DNA from: Bdellovibrio sp. | GTDB lineage: Bacteria > Bdellovibrionota > UBA1018 | Assembly: GCA_016213345.1 (NCBI GenBank) | Contig: JACRAO010000236.1 | Location: 1-15,257, forward strand | Length of the DNA stretch: 15,257 nucleotides | Reading direction: 5' to 3' | Shown: positions 7,134 through 15,257 of the stretch, piece by piece | Layout: every line of letters starts with the position of its first letter | Numbering within the stretch: the first letter of the stretch is position 1 | Made by a program: the position numbers and the translations under genes | Notes under the pieces: generated by a model | The model's input: only the letters and a program-made list of their open reading frames with translations | Told to the model about the DNA's origin: nothing | Database searches by the model: none

Positions 7134-10109
7134 ATGTCAGAAACTCAAGACGACAATTCGATAAATATCCTTAACAAGGATGGTATTGCCAGACGTGATT
7201 TTTTAACCATTATGGGAGCTTCGATGGCTCTAGCCGGTATTTCCTGTGTACGCCGCCCGATTCATAAAATTATTCCATATGTGATTCAACCCGAAGAAAT
7301 TATCCCTGGCGTAGCCAATTGGTATGCTTCGACTCATCCAGCAACTGGTGTTGGTATTTTAGTAAAAACCAGAGAAGGCCGCCCCGTTAAACTCGAAGGC
7401 AACTCTCTTCACCCTCTCTCTTTAGGCGCACTCAGTGCTAATATTCAAGCTTCTGTTCTAGATCTGTATGACCCTGATCGCCTCAAAACACCTCTCATCA
7501 TAAATCGTAAAACAAGAGAAAAAGAAATAGCAAGCTGGGATAAAATAGACGACCTTGTGACGGAAAAATTAAAAACTTCAAAGAAAATAAGGATTTTATC
7601 TCAAGCTCTCTCTGGTGACACCACTACTAGATTAGTGCATGAATTTTTAAATACATTCGGATGTAACGGAAACTCTCATGTTCAATACCACCCGCTTTAT
7701 CCAGAAGAAATTGTACAGGCTCAAGAATTATCTTATAAAACACGTATTTTCCCCAAATATGATTTTTCGAAAGCAGAACTTGTTATTTCACTAGGTGCTG
7801 ATTTCTTGGCAACTTGGGGTTACCCCCTTGAACAAGCAAATGCATGGGCACAGAGACGAAAATTGCGAAGTCACAACCACACTCATGCAATTTTATCTAA
7901 ATTAATTTGTTTCGAATCTCACTTTTCCCTGACAGGTGCCAATGCTGATGAACGTTTTTGTATTCGCCCAGGTGATGAACTCAAAATCGCTTTGGCCTTA
8001 GCTCATGAAATTGTTTTTAACCTTAGTCAAAAATATTCGCATGATCAAACTGTGATTTCTGCTTTGCAAACCTATAAACCAGAGTTAGTTACGCAACAAA
8101 TGGGATTACCTCCGGGAGAAATAAAAAAACTAGCTAAACTGCTTTGGAATCTTAGAGGTCAAAGCTTAATCGTAGGTGGCGGCATTGCTTCTAAGACTTC
8201 TTCTGATGTGGCACTACAAATAGCTATTAATTTTCTTAACTCAGTTTTAGAAAACGAAAGTGTTACAGTTGATGGAACCTTAAATCCAAAATTAGTCTTA
8301 GATCATGGATATTCTCAATTTTATAAACTTATCTCAGATATAAAATCTGGAAAAGTTGATCTTCTTATTCTGGCACACGCAAACATACTCTATCAGCTGC
8401 CAGCATTAGAGCTAGAACAAATATTAAAACAAGTACCCACAGTGATTTCAGTAACGGATCGTGAAGATGAAACCTCTCAGGTTGCAGATTTTATTTTACC
8501 AGATCACCATTATTTAGAAAACTGGGGGGATCATCATCCAACTAAAGAAATTTATAGCTTACAACAACCCGCAATTGCACCATTACATACTACACGTTCG
8601 TTTCAAGATTCACTTTTGGTTTGGACAAAAAAAGCAGGATTACGGGCTTACGGCCTTTTAGGCAAGCATTTACCATCTTGGTATGAATATCTAAAAACAA
8701 ACTGGCAAGAGAACATTTATAAAACTCACCATATTGCAGATTCCTTTGAGTCCTTTTGGGAAAATACATTAAAAGACGGTTATTATAGAATGCACTCAAA
8801 ACATGTCGCTTCACCTAGAGTATTTAAAACATCCAGTTTAGATCATATTCGAGCTGCACAACCAATAAACGAAGGCAACATACAGCTTATGTTTTATTCG
8901 AAACTTGCTATGGGAGATGGTTCTCAAGCCAATAACGCCTGGCTGCAGGAAATGCCAGATCCTATTTCGACAGTCACATGGGATAATTATTTAAATATTT
9001 CGCCTGTTTTAGCCAAAAAACTACAAATTGGTAAAAATGACGTAGTCGAATTAAAACAAGGCACTCACTCCGTTCACATGCCAGTAATTATTCAAGCAGG
9101 AATGCACCATTCAGTTGTAAGTTTAGCAGTTGGCTACGGAAGAACAGCGGTAGGCAAAGTTGGAAATAACATAGGAGTCAATGCATTTTCTTTTGTACAA
9201 ACACATGTAGAAGTCCGTAAGACCGGAAAATTTTATAAACTGGCAGAAACCCAGTGGCACCATGTAACTGAAAATAGACCTATCATTAATGATATATCGC
9301 TAAATGAATTTCGCAAAAATGCTAGTGCCTCTAATCACACAAACCCACATTTGAGGATAGAAAAAGTCCAAACTATTTGGCCGGAACATGAGTACAAAGG
9401 ACCGCGTTGGGCTATGGCGATAGATTTGAATTCTTGCATCGGTTGTGGCGCCTGTGTCATTGGATGCCAGGCAGAAAATAATATTCCGGTTGTTGGAAGA
9501 GACAATGTTCGAGTAAGTCGCGAAATGCATTGGATCCGAATTGATCGCTATTATTCTGGCGATCAGAATAACCCGGATGTGATTTTTCAACCCATGCTCT
9601 GTCAACATTGCGAAAACGCTCCTTGCGAAACGGTTTGCCCTGTTTTAGCCACAGTGCACAGTTCTGAAGGACTTAACGAACAGGTTTATAATCGTTGTGT
9701 AGGAACACGTTACTGCCAGAACAATTGTCCTTATAAAGTCAGACGTTTTAATTTTTTTGACCACTGGAAAAGTCGTGAAGAAACCATGAACTTGGCCTGG
9801 AACCCTGATGTGACTGTAAGAACACGCGGAATTATGGAAAAATGTACATTCTGTACACAGAGAATCAGAGAAGCCAAAGAACGCGCAAAAGACTTAGACA
9901 CAAATATTAAAGACGGAGACATCCAAACAGCTTGCCAGCAAACTTGCCCCACGCAAGCAATTGTTTTTGGAGACATGAATGACCCGCACAGTGCAGTTTC
10001 TAAATTAAAAGGAGACTTAAGAGCCTTTCGAGTTCTAGAAGAAGTAAACACAAAACCATCTATTTCTTATTTAACAAAAGTAAGAAATAAAGAAATTAAA
10101 CACGGCTAA
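7134..10109 (+). CDS. actB: ACIII molybdopterin-like and Fe-S subunit ActB
   Basis: ActB is the large periplasmic subunit of alternative complex III, a natural fusion of a molybdopterin-oxidoreductase-like domain (about 45-750), which in ACIII carries no Mo cofactor, and a four-cluster ferredoxin-like domain (about 755-990). The 991-residue length fits the family. A Tat signal RRDFL starts at R20-R21 and ends near a lipobox-like LAGISC (Cys 38). The cluster Cys are visible: 768, 771, 774, 778; 823, 826, 831, 835; 855, 861, 865; 904, 907, 934, 938. These 15 Cys fit the three [4Fe-4S] plus one [3Fe-4S] clusters known for ActB. The NCPYKVRRFN sequence is typical of this protein and its NrfC/PsrB-like relatives. 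AAAGGGA precedes the ATG. Export is presumably after cofactor insertion, via Tat. Confidence 0.95.
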   Translation: MSETQDDNSINILNKDGIARRDFLTIMGASMALAGISCVRRPIHKIIPYVIQPEEIIPGVANWYASTHPATGVGILVKTREGRPVKLEGNSLHPLSLGALSANIQASVLDLYDPDRLKTPLIINRKTREKEIASWDKIDDLVTEKLKTSKKIRILSQALSGDTTTRLVHEFLNTFGCNGNSHVQYHPLYPEEIVQAQELSYKTRIFPKYDFSKAELVISLGADFLATWGYPLEQANAWAQRRKLRSHNHTHAILSKLICFESHFSLTGANADERFCIRPGDELKIALALAHEIVFNLSQKYSHDQTVISALQTYKPELVTQQMGLPPGEIKKLAKLLWNLRGQSLIVGGGIASKTSSDVALQIAINFLNSVLENESVTVDGTLNPKLVLDHGYSQFYKLISDIKSGKVDLLILAHANILYQLPALELEQILKQVPTVISVTDREDETSQVADFILPDHHYLENWGDHHPTKEIYSLQQPAIAPLHTTRSFQDSLLVWTKKAGLRAYGLLGKHLPSWYEYLKTNWQENIYKTHHIADSFESFWENTLKDGYYRMHSKHVASPRVFKTSSLDHIRAAQPINEGNIQLMFYSKLAMGDGSQANNAWLQEMPDPISTVTWDNYLNISPVLAKKLQIGKNDVVELKQGTHSVHMPVIIQAGMHHSVVSLAVGYGRTAVGKVGNNIGVNAFSFVQTHVEVRKTGKFYKLAETQWHHVTENRPIINDISLNEFRKNASASNHTNPHLRIEKVQTIWPEHEYKGPRWAMAIDLNSCIGCGACVIGCQAENNIPVVGRDNVRVSREMHWIRIDRYYSGDQNNPDVIFQPMLCQHCENAPCETVCPVLATVHSSEGLNEQVYNRCVGTRYCQNNCPYKVRRFNFFDHWKSREETMNLAWNPDVTVRTRGIMEKCTFCTQRIREAKERAKDLDTNIKDGDIQTACQQTCPTQAIVFGDMNDPHSAVSKLKGDLRAFRVLEEVNTKPSISYLTKVRNKEIKHG

Positions 10110-10114
10110 AAATT

Positions 10115-11500
10115 ATGCAAGTAAATACTGTTTATCAACCAGAAATTTTGATTCAAAATAATAAAACATTTTCTGACGTAAATAATGAAGTATCTGTTCA
10201 TACAGAAAGATTTCCAACTTTCAAATGGTGGTTTTGTTTCTTAGCTGCTACAAGCGCTTTTTTATTGGGCGCTACGTTGGCAAGCATTATGTTTCGAGAT
10301 GGGCTAGGAGTTTTAGGTTTGAACCAGCCCAATGGCTGGGGTGTTTTTATTGTTAATTTCGTATTTTGGATTGGCATCGGACACGCTGGTACACTAATTT
10401 CTGCTATTTTATTTTTGTTTCGACAAAAATGGAGAACCGCAATTAATCGATCAGCAGAAGCCATGACAATTTTTGCCGTTATGACAGCTTTGATTTTTCC
10501 TGTCATTCATACAGGAAGACCCTGGTACGCTATTTTTTGGCTCATCCCTTATCCAAACCAACGAGGTCTTTGGGTAAATTTTAGATCTCCTTTGCTTTGG
10601 GATGTGTTTGCTGTAGGAACTTATTTTACCATTTCACTTATCTTTTGGTACATTGGGATGATTCCTGATTTAGCTTCGATACGGGATAGAGCAAAGAATG
10701 GTATCAGAAAATTTATTTATACGGTTTTATCATTGGGATGGAGGGGATCAAATAAGCATTGGTCCCATTATGAAATTGCATACATGATTTTAGCCGGACT
10801 TTCGACCCCACTGGTTCTTTCAGTGCACTCAGTTGTGTCTTTTGATTTTGCTGTTGCTAATTTACCAGGCTGGCACACAACTATATTTCCACCATATTTT
10901 GTGGCTGGAGCGATTTTTTCTGGATTCGCTATGGTGGTTACTCTTTTGGTAATTGCTCGGGAAATGTTTAATTTGCAATCGTATATCACCATAAATCACC
11001 TAGAAAAAATGAATAAGATAATAATGGCAACTGGTATGATGGTGGGCTATGCCTATGCGTGCGAATTTTTTATTGCCTGGTATAGTGGCAATCCTTTCGA
11101 AGCTTACGCATTTGTCAACCGAGCCTTTGGTCCTTACTGGTGGGCATATTGGACTATGGCAAGCTGTAATGTTTTAATACCCCAAATCTTCTGGTTCAAA
11201 AAAGCCCGCACAAGTATTCCTGTAATGTTTGTTGTTGCACTTTTCGTAAATATAGGAATGTGGTTTGAAAGATTCGTTATTACGGTAACTTCTTTGCACA
11301 GGGATTTTGTGCCTTCGAGTTGGGCATATTATGTTCCGACTTGGTATGATTGGGGAATTACTCTTGGTAGCTTTGGTTGGTTTTTAATGTGGTTTTTACT
11401 TTTTTGTCGGTTTTTACCAGTAATTGCAATGGCAGAAATAAAAGCAATAATGCCTACAGAAACACCACACAAGGAGGTTCACACTAATGATTCAAAATAA
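10115..11500 (+). CDS. actC: ACIII NrfD-like membrane subunit ActC
   Basis: ActC belongs to the NrfD/PsrC family of integral quinol-interacting subunits and is the accepted site of quinol oxidation in alternative complex III. The 461-residue product has about ten hydrophobic segments starting near residue 37, with polar residues inside them that suit quinol binding or proton transfer: H90 in GIGHAG, D163 in LLWDVF, H238 and D244 in HSVVSFDFA, and E385 in GMWFERF. It begins six bases after the actB stop with no obvious ribosome binding site, so translation is probably coupled to actB. The first 35 residues are polar and probably cytoplasmic. It overlaps actD by 14 bases. The family assignment is firm. 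Confidence 0.94.
   Translation: MQVNTVYQPEILIQNNKTFSDVNNEVSVHTERFPTFKWWFCFLAATSAFLLGATLASIMFRDGLGVLGLNQPNGWGVFIVNFVFWIGIGHAGTLISAILFLFRQKWRTAINRSAEAMTIFAVMTALIFPVIHTGRPWYAIFWLIPYPNQRGLWVNFRSPLLWDVFAVGTYFTISLIFWYIGMIPDLASIRDRAKNGIRKFIYTVLSLGWRGSNKHWSHYEIAYMILAGLSTPLVLSVHSVVSFDFAVANLPGWHTTIFPPYFVAGAIFSGFAMVVTLLVIAREMFNLQSYITINHLEKMNKIIMATGMMVGYAYACEFFIAWYSGNPFEAYAFVNRAFGPYWWAYWTMASCNVLIPQIFWFKKARTSIPVMFVVALFVNIGMWFERFVITVTSLHRDFVPSSWAYYVPTWYDWGITLGSFGWFLMWFLLFCRFLPVIAMAEIKAIMPTETPHKEVHTNDSK
11471..11477 (+). promoter_or_regulatory. Ribosome binding site of actD within actC
   Basis: AAGGAGG lies nine bases before the actD ATG at 11487, inside the last codons of actC. It fixes the start of actD and the 14-base overlap. 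Confidence 0.75.
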
Positions 11501-12053
11501 TTCCAATCATAAAAAACTTTCAGGAGTAGTTGGGATTTTTGATGAACCACACGCTTTAATCATGGCAACTAAAAAAACTAGAGAATTTGGATTTAAATAC
11601 TTTGATGCTTTCACTCCTTATCCGGTGCATGGGCTAGAAGTTGCTGCCGGACTAAAACGTTCGCCAATACCTTATGTGACTTTTGTTTTTGGTTTAGCTG
11701 GCTGTGTGTTGGCTTTTTTATATCAGTATTGGACTTCAGCAATTGATTGGGCGCTAAATGTTGGTGGCAAACCATATAATTCATGGCCTGCGTTTGTGCC
11801 GATTATGTTTGAGGTCACTATTTTGTTAGGAGGACTTTCGACAGTAGCAGCTTTATTTATCTTTTGTGGATTGCCAAATTTAAAAAAGAAAGCATTTGAT
11901 TTGTCTATTACACGAGATCGGTTTGCTCTAATGATAGAGATACAAAATCTAGATGAAAAAGATAATTTAAAAAAAACTAAGGAGTTTTTACAATCAGTAG
12001 GTGCTAAAGAAGTACGCGAAGTTTATGAAGAAGGATGGGGTTTTAGTTTATGA
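11487..12053 (+). CDS. actD: ACIII membrane subunit ActD (DUF3341 family)
   Basis: ActD is a small subunit of alternative complex III with two membrane helices; its exact role is unresolved, though it packs beside the other membrane subunits. The 188-residue product shows the family opening (GVVGIFDEPHALIMATKK, 13-30), the conserved AFTPYPVHGLE (41-51), two hydrophobic helices (about 62-82 and 102-129), and a soluble C-terminal part whose VGAKEVREVYEE (171-182) is characteristic of the family. A strong ribosome binding site supports the start. The stop overlaps the actE start as ATGA. Confidence 0.93.
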   Translation: MIQNNSNHKKLSGVVGIFDEPHALIMATKKTREFGFKYFDAFTPYPVHGLEVAAGLKRSPIPYVTFVFGLAGCVLAFLYQYWTSAIDWALNVGGKPYNSWPAFVPIMFEVTILLGGLSTVAALFIFCGLPNLKKKAFDLSITRDRFALMIEIQNLDEKDNLKKTKEFLQSVGAKEVREVYEEGWGFSL

Positions 12054-12628
12054 CCCGTGCAGCGGTGTTTGTAACATTAATTGCATTTGGAATGACATTG
12101 GGATGTTCTTTTTTTAAACATGAAAGGCCTGATTTTATTTACATGCCAGATATGGTTTACAGTCCAGCCTTTAAGGCACAAAAAGAAGGTGCAATGAGAG
12201 AGCCTCCCTTGGGAACAGTGCCAAGAAATTTTACACCTTATCTTTACTCAAAGGATCCCATCAAGGGCGCTGAACTTGCCGGAAAAGAGTTAACAAATTT
12301 ACTAGCAAGAACAGAAGATGTGTTTGTACGAGGTCAAGTGCTTTTTAATACTTTTTGCATTGTTTGCCATGGAAAGTTTGGAGAAGGGGATGGATATATC
12401 GTGCCAAAATTTCCAAGACCACCGTCACTGCAGTCTGACAAAGTGCGCACTTGGCCTGATGGAAGAATTTATCATGTCATTAGTGCGGGGCAAAATTTAA
12501 TGCCAAGTTATGCTACACAAATTGATACACAAGACAGATGGGCCATTATTCATTATATACGGGCTTTACAGCGAGCAAAACATCCAACACCCGAGGATTT
12601 AGCGAGGATCAAATATGTTAACCGCTGA
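12050..12628 (+). CDS. actE: ACIII monoheme cytochrome c lipoprotein ActE
   Basis: ActE is the monoheme cytochrome c of alternative complex III, thought to be an exit point for electrons to a soluble carrier or oxidase. The 192-residue product has a lipoprotein signal with lipobox TLGC (Cys 19), a linker containing the YMPDMVYSPAFK stretch typical of ActE (31-42), and a class I cytochrome c domain from about 88. Heme attachment is at CIVCH (103-107) and the likely distal ligand is Met 151 in NLMPSYA. The ATGA overlap with actD and a GGATGGGG stretch nine bases upstream support the start. It overlaps actF by 14 bases. Confidence 0.94.
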   Translation: MTRAAVFVTLIAFGMTLGCSFFKHERPDFIYMPDMVYSPAFKAQKEGAMREPPLGTVPRNFTPYLYSKDPIKGAELAGKELTNLLARTEDVFVRGQVLFNTFCIVCHGKFGEGDGYIVPKFPRPPSLQSDKVRTWPDGRIYHVISAGQNLMPSYATQIDTQDRWAIIHYIRALQRAKHPTPEDLARIKYVNR

Positions 12629-13802
12629 AGTAAGACAGGTAAAAAATCCAGGGTCGTTAATTGCTGCGCCATCTGTAAAGACGATGTTTTTAGTGTTCTC
12701 ACTCATTGGTGTAGTGACGTTTATGGTGGGGTTATTTTTAGATCCAAAAAGAATGTGGTTTAGTTTCTTACATAATCATTTTTATTTTTTGACTTTAGCT
12801 TTAGGTGGACTTTTTTTTGCTGCTTTACAGTGGTTAACCCAAGCCATGTGGAGCGCTCCTGTAAGGCGCATTAGTGAAGCATTGACATCGTTTTTGCCGA
12901 TTTCGTTAATTACATTTTTAATTTTATTGTTTGGAATTCATTACCTTTACCCTTGGAGTTATAAGGGAGATATAGTATTGGCTGGAAAATCTGGATATTT
13001 AAATATAAGTTTTTTTGTCCTTAGAAATTTGCTTGCCATTGGGCTTTGGGTTTTTTTTGCAATAAAAATGATCGGAAACTCACTTAAGCAAGATAAGGAT
13101 AGCAGTTTGGCTTGGACAAATAAAAATCGTGTTTTGTCGCCTATATTTATTATTTTATTTGCCATAACTTATACGATGGTTAGTTTTGACCAATTGATGA
13201 GTTTGGATCCCCATTGGTTTAGTACGATTTTTGGAGTTTATTGTTTTGCTGGCCTTTTTTATTCAAATTTAGCTTTAACTTGCGTTTTGACTATTTTATT
13301 AAAACGCCAAGGATATCTAGAGGGAATTGTAAATAAAAACCATCTACATGATCTAGGAAAGTTCATGTTCGCATTTATTGTATTTTGGGCTTATATTGCA
13401 TTTTGCCAATTTATGTTAATTTGGTATGCAAATTTACCCGAAGAAACTTCTTATTTCCTCAATCGCATGCATGGTGGCTGGATTTATGTTTCATTATTTC
13501 TGTTAATTGGAAAGTTTATTATTCCATTTTTTATTCTTTTACCAAGGGGTGCAAAACGAAATGAAAAATTATTATTTAATATCGGTATTTATATGTTAGT
13601 TGCACAGTGGATTGATTTTTATTGGATTATCCAGCCACAATATGCACCAGATGGTCCAGTTTTTGGTTTGATAGAAATCGGTATTTTATTGGGTTTTTTA
13701 GGTATTTTTGGTTTAGTTGTTCAGAAATTTTTATCTACGCATAATCTTGTGGCAATTGGTGATCCGAGATTGGTAGAGGCGGTTACTCACCACTATCAGT
13801 GA
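12615..13802 (+). CDS. actF: ACIII integral membrane subunit ActF
   Basis: ActF is the second large membrane subunit of alternative complex III and is related to ActC/NrfD in fold. The 395-residue product has about ten hydrophobic helices from residue 22. Recognisable family segments are MVSFDQLMSLDPHWFS (188-203), FMFAFIVFWAYIAFCQF (250-266) followed by WYANLPEET (270-278), and the C-terminal GDPRLVEAV (382-390). The start ATG lies inside the 3' end of actE with GAGG seven bases upstream. It closes the operon: no cytochrome oxidase gene follows. A hairpin spans its stop codon. Confidence 0.93.
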   Translation: MLTAEVRQVKNPGSLIAAPSVKTMFLVFSLIGVVTFMVGLFLDPKRMWFSFLHNHFYFLTLALGGLFFAALQWLTQAMWSAPVRRISEALTSFLPISLITFLILLFGIHYLYPWSYKGDIVLAGKSGYLNISFFVLRNLLAIGLWVFFAIKMIGNSLKQDKDSSLAWTNKNRVLSPIFIILFAITYTMVSFDQLMSLDPHWFSTIFGVYCFAGLFYSNLALTCVLTILLKRQGYLEGIVNKNHLHDLGKFMFAFIVFWAYIAFCQFMLIWYANLPEETSYFLNRMHGGWIYVSLFLLIGKFIIPFFILLPRGAKRNEKLLFNIGIYMLVAQWIDFYWIIQPQYAPDGPVFGLIEIGILLGFLGIFGLVVQKFLSTHNLVAIGDPRLVEAVTHHYQ

Positions 13803-13834
13803 TATAGTGGGAAACATATTTTAGTTATTTTTTT
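13790..13834 (+). terminator. Possible terminator of the act operon
   Basis: A perfect 7-base stem, CCACTAT (13790-13796) with ATAGTGG (13804-13810), encloses the actF stop codon. A T-rich stretch follows, with seven T at 13828-13834. The T-run starts 17 bases after the stem, so this is not a classical intrinsic terminator; the hairpin could instead protect the mRNA 3' end. Confidence 0.35.
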
Positions 13835-13848
13835 ATCATATTGATTTT

Positions 13849-13866
13849 TTGCAACCACTATTGCAA
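13849..13866. repeat. TTGCAA inverted repeat upstream of the phosphoesterase
   Basis: TTGCAA occurs twice, separated by CCACTA. Each copy is itself a palindrome, so the pair can form a 6-base stem or act as two operator half-sites. A possible -10 element TATACT lies downstream at 13900-13905, but no -35 at proper distance is seen. Confidence 0.35.
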
Positions 13867-13965
13867 ACTGGGGGCAAATCGCACCACGACAAACCGTGTT
13901 ATACTGAGCCAAGATTTAAAAATAAATAGACAAAACGGAATAAATTTTATATTCCATATGCGTTT

Positions 13966-15054
13966 ATGAAAATTCGTTATTGGCTATTTAGTTTTGTTGT
14001 TTTGATAAGTTTTGTTTGGATTTTTTCTTCTTTACACGCGGGCAATAATTTTGACTTCAAGGAGCCTGCATGGACTTCTTTGAGCGAACAGGAGTTAGAA
14101 CAATACGACACACTTTATGCAATGAGCGATATCCATGGAACTTTTGAAAGATTTACCACTTTATTAGAAAATGCGAATCTCATTGAAAAAGACAGCTCTG
14201 ATATAGGATATGATTGGGTTGGAAATAAAAATGCACTTAAAAAAACCATACTTATTTTAGTTGGTGATTATATTGGAAAAGAAAATTACAAAGATTATGA
14301 TCCTATTGGAGTAATTCTTTTGATTAAAAAACTTCAAAAACAGGCAGCACTCAGAAGAGACAAAATCATTGTACTTTTGGGAAATCATGAGGCCGAATTT
14401 TTAGCCGATCCTGAAAAAAATTTCAAAAAAGGTCCAGACTTAGAGAGCTTGATAAAACATGTTCATCACGTATATGGCATTACGCCAAAAGACTTAGAGG
14501 ATCATTCTGAGTCAAAGGCTGCAATAAAAATAATCGCAAAAAAATTATTTGAAAGTGAATTTGGTGATGATCTGAAAACATTTCCGATTGGGGCAAAAAT
14601 CGGGAGCTGGCTTTTTGCGCATTCTGGTTACATAGATGCTAATGACAAAAGTGTCGGAGCTTATTTGAGCAAAATCACAAATGCTTGGGTAAACAAAAAT
14701 TACGAAATTTTAATAGATGAAAACTCACCCCTCTCTTCTTTTTTAGAATCACATAATTGGTGGGACGAAAAGTCTAAACGCAAACACATGAAATCTATTT
14801 TGGATCAACTAAAATTAACAGGATTAGTTATGGGACACGATCCGGATGCTCTACGCAGAAGAGGTGAGATCGCACTTGCAGAAAGTCAATTCCTCATAAA
14901 ATTAGATACGGGGATGAATATGCAGGCTAATGATTCAAAGGGAAGATTATTACAGTGTCCTATTTCGGCTATTCTTAACAATACAAAAAAGCAATGCAAG
15001 CAATTGGATGAAAAAGGGCGCACAGTATCTATTCCTATAATTGCCGGATATTAG
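13966..15054 (+). CDS. Exported calcineurin-like phosphoesterase
   Basis: The protein is a metallophosphoesterase, probably acting as a phosphatase in the periplasm or outside. The 362-residue product has a signal peptide (1-25, hydrophobic core 7-22, cleavage near LHA). The binuclear-metal motifs are in order: SDIHG (54-58, ligands D55 and H57), GD (D101), GNHE (139-142), H219 in FAHSG, and H291 in MGHDPD. The arrangement is closest to PPP/Shewanella-like phosphatases, but the usual GDxxDRG is GDYIGKE here, so the DRG is lost. The substrate is unknown. No clear ribosome binding site precedes the ATG; an overlapping ATG-CGT-TTA-TGA mini-frame at 13958-13969 ends across it. It is probably transcribed alone, after the act operon. 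Confidence 0.85.
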   Translation: MKIRYWLFSFVVLISFVWIFSSLHAGNNFDFKEPAWTSLSEQELEQYDTLYAMSDIHGTFERFTTLLENANLIEKDSSDIGYDWVGNKNALKKTILILVGDYIGKENYKDYDPIGVILLIKKLQKQAALRRDKIIVLLGNHEAEFLADPEKNFKKGPDLESLIKHVHHVYGITPKDLEDHSESKAAIKIIAKKLFESEFGDDLKTFPIGAKIGSWLFAHSGYIDANDKSVGAYLSKITNAWVNKNYEILIDENSPLSSFLESHNWWDEKSKRKHMKSILDQLKLTGLVMGHDPDALRRRGEIALAESQFLIKLDTGMNMQANDSKGRLLQCPISAILNNTKKQCKQLDEKGRTVSIPIIAGY

Positions 15055-15183
15055 ACAATTCATAACTCAGATTATTATTCTTCCATCTCAAGTTAACGTT
15101 CTTCGGGCGAGACTTTTTGGGTAGCGTAAGATTTTCCGTGTCCAAGCATGTGCGTCAATGGTACGCATGGAAAGGAAAAGGAC
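15055..15183 (+). other. Gap after the phosphoesterase
   Basis: No gene is seen. A weak interrupted stem between TCTC (15086) and GAGA (15112) precedes five T (15114-15118) and may terminate the phosphoesterase transcript. A second hairpin, TGCGT (15151-15155) with ACGCA (15163-15167), lies 16 bases before the next reading frame. Confidence 0.3.
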
Positions 15184-15257
15184 ATGGAACTCGAGATGGG
15201 GATAATCAAATTTGAAGTAAATTTATCAGAAGCTACAAAAGCAATTGAGAACTTTAA
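15184..15257 (+). CDS. 5' end of an unidentified gene, cut by the window edge
   Basis: An ATG at 15184 with AAGGA seven bases upstream opens a frame that stays open to the end of the window, 24 full codons. It starts MELEMGIIKFEVNLSEATKA. An in-frame ATG at 15148 would add 12 residues but has no ribosome binding site. I cannot assign a family from so little; an insertion-sequence transposase N-terminus is one possibility, not supported by anything decisive. Confidence 0.45.
   Translation, partial: MELEMGIIKFEVNLSEATKAIENF

Noticed and set aside
7134..9400. actB as an active molybdenum enzyme such as polysulfide or nitrate reductase
   Set aside because: The gene order actA to actF, the fusion with the Fe-S domain and the ActD and ActF families point to alternative complex III, whose ActB domain carries no Mo cofactor.

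Overview
The window reads as a chromosomal segment of an AT-rich, Gram-negative (diderm) bacterium. Shine-Dalgarno sequences are clear, there are lipoprotein and Tat export signals, and a complete alternative complex III (ACIII) operon is present. The gene content would fit a low-GC deltaproteobacterial or Bdellovibrionota-type lineage, but the taxon is inference only; no rRNA or tRNA gene is visible to fix it.

Layout. (1) Positions 1-264 hold no convincing intact gene, only a start-less 43-codon reading frame that runs into the ribosome binding site of asnS. (2) asnS (265-1590, +) encodes asparaginyl-tRNA synthetase from a GTG start. It converges on a minus-strand block with 4 bases between the stop codons, and its likely terminator hairpin lies inside the 3' end of the opposing gene. 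(3) The minus-strand block (1595-6229) holds four cell-envelope or unknown genes, in transcription order: a secreted phospholipase D-family protein with two HKD motifs, a coiled-coil protein, a large lipoprotein with a HELGH zinc-protease motif and a Pro/Thr stalk, and a small membrane-anchored protein. They look like two tight gene pairs separated by about 130 bases. (4) A 306-base divergent intergenic region follows. (5) actABCDEF (6536-13802, +) is a compact operon with short gaps or 4-14 base overlaps. (6) After a 163-base gap with several inverted repeats comes an exported calcineurin-like phosphoesterase (13966-15054, +). (7) The right edge contains the first 74 bases of another plus-strand reading frame of unknown identity.

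How the parts work together. ACIII replaces the cytochrome bc1 complex. ActC and ActF sit in the membrane, and ActC is associated with quinol oxidation. The Fe-S clusters of ActB pass electrons to the pentaheme ActA and the monoheme ActE, which hand them to a periplasmic carrier or terminal oxidase. In many genomes cytochrome c oxidase genes follow actF directly; here they do not, so the oxidase partner must be encoded elsewhere. The minus-strand block is unrelated to respiration and appears devoted to exported hydrolases and structural proteins. I see no CRISPR array, complete insertion sequence, prophage or structural RNA. The best leads outside the well-understood genes are the zincin lipoprotein and its small partner, and the exported PLD with its coiled-coil neighbour.
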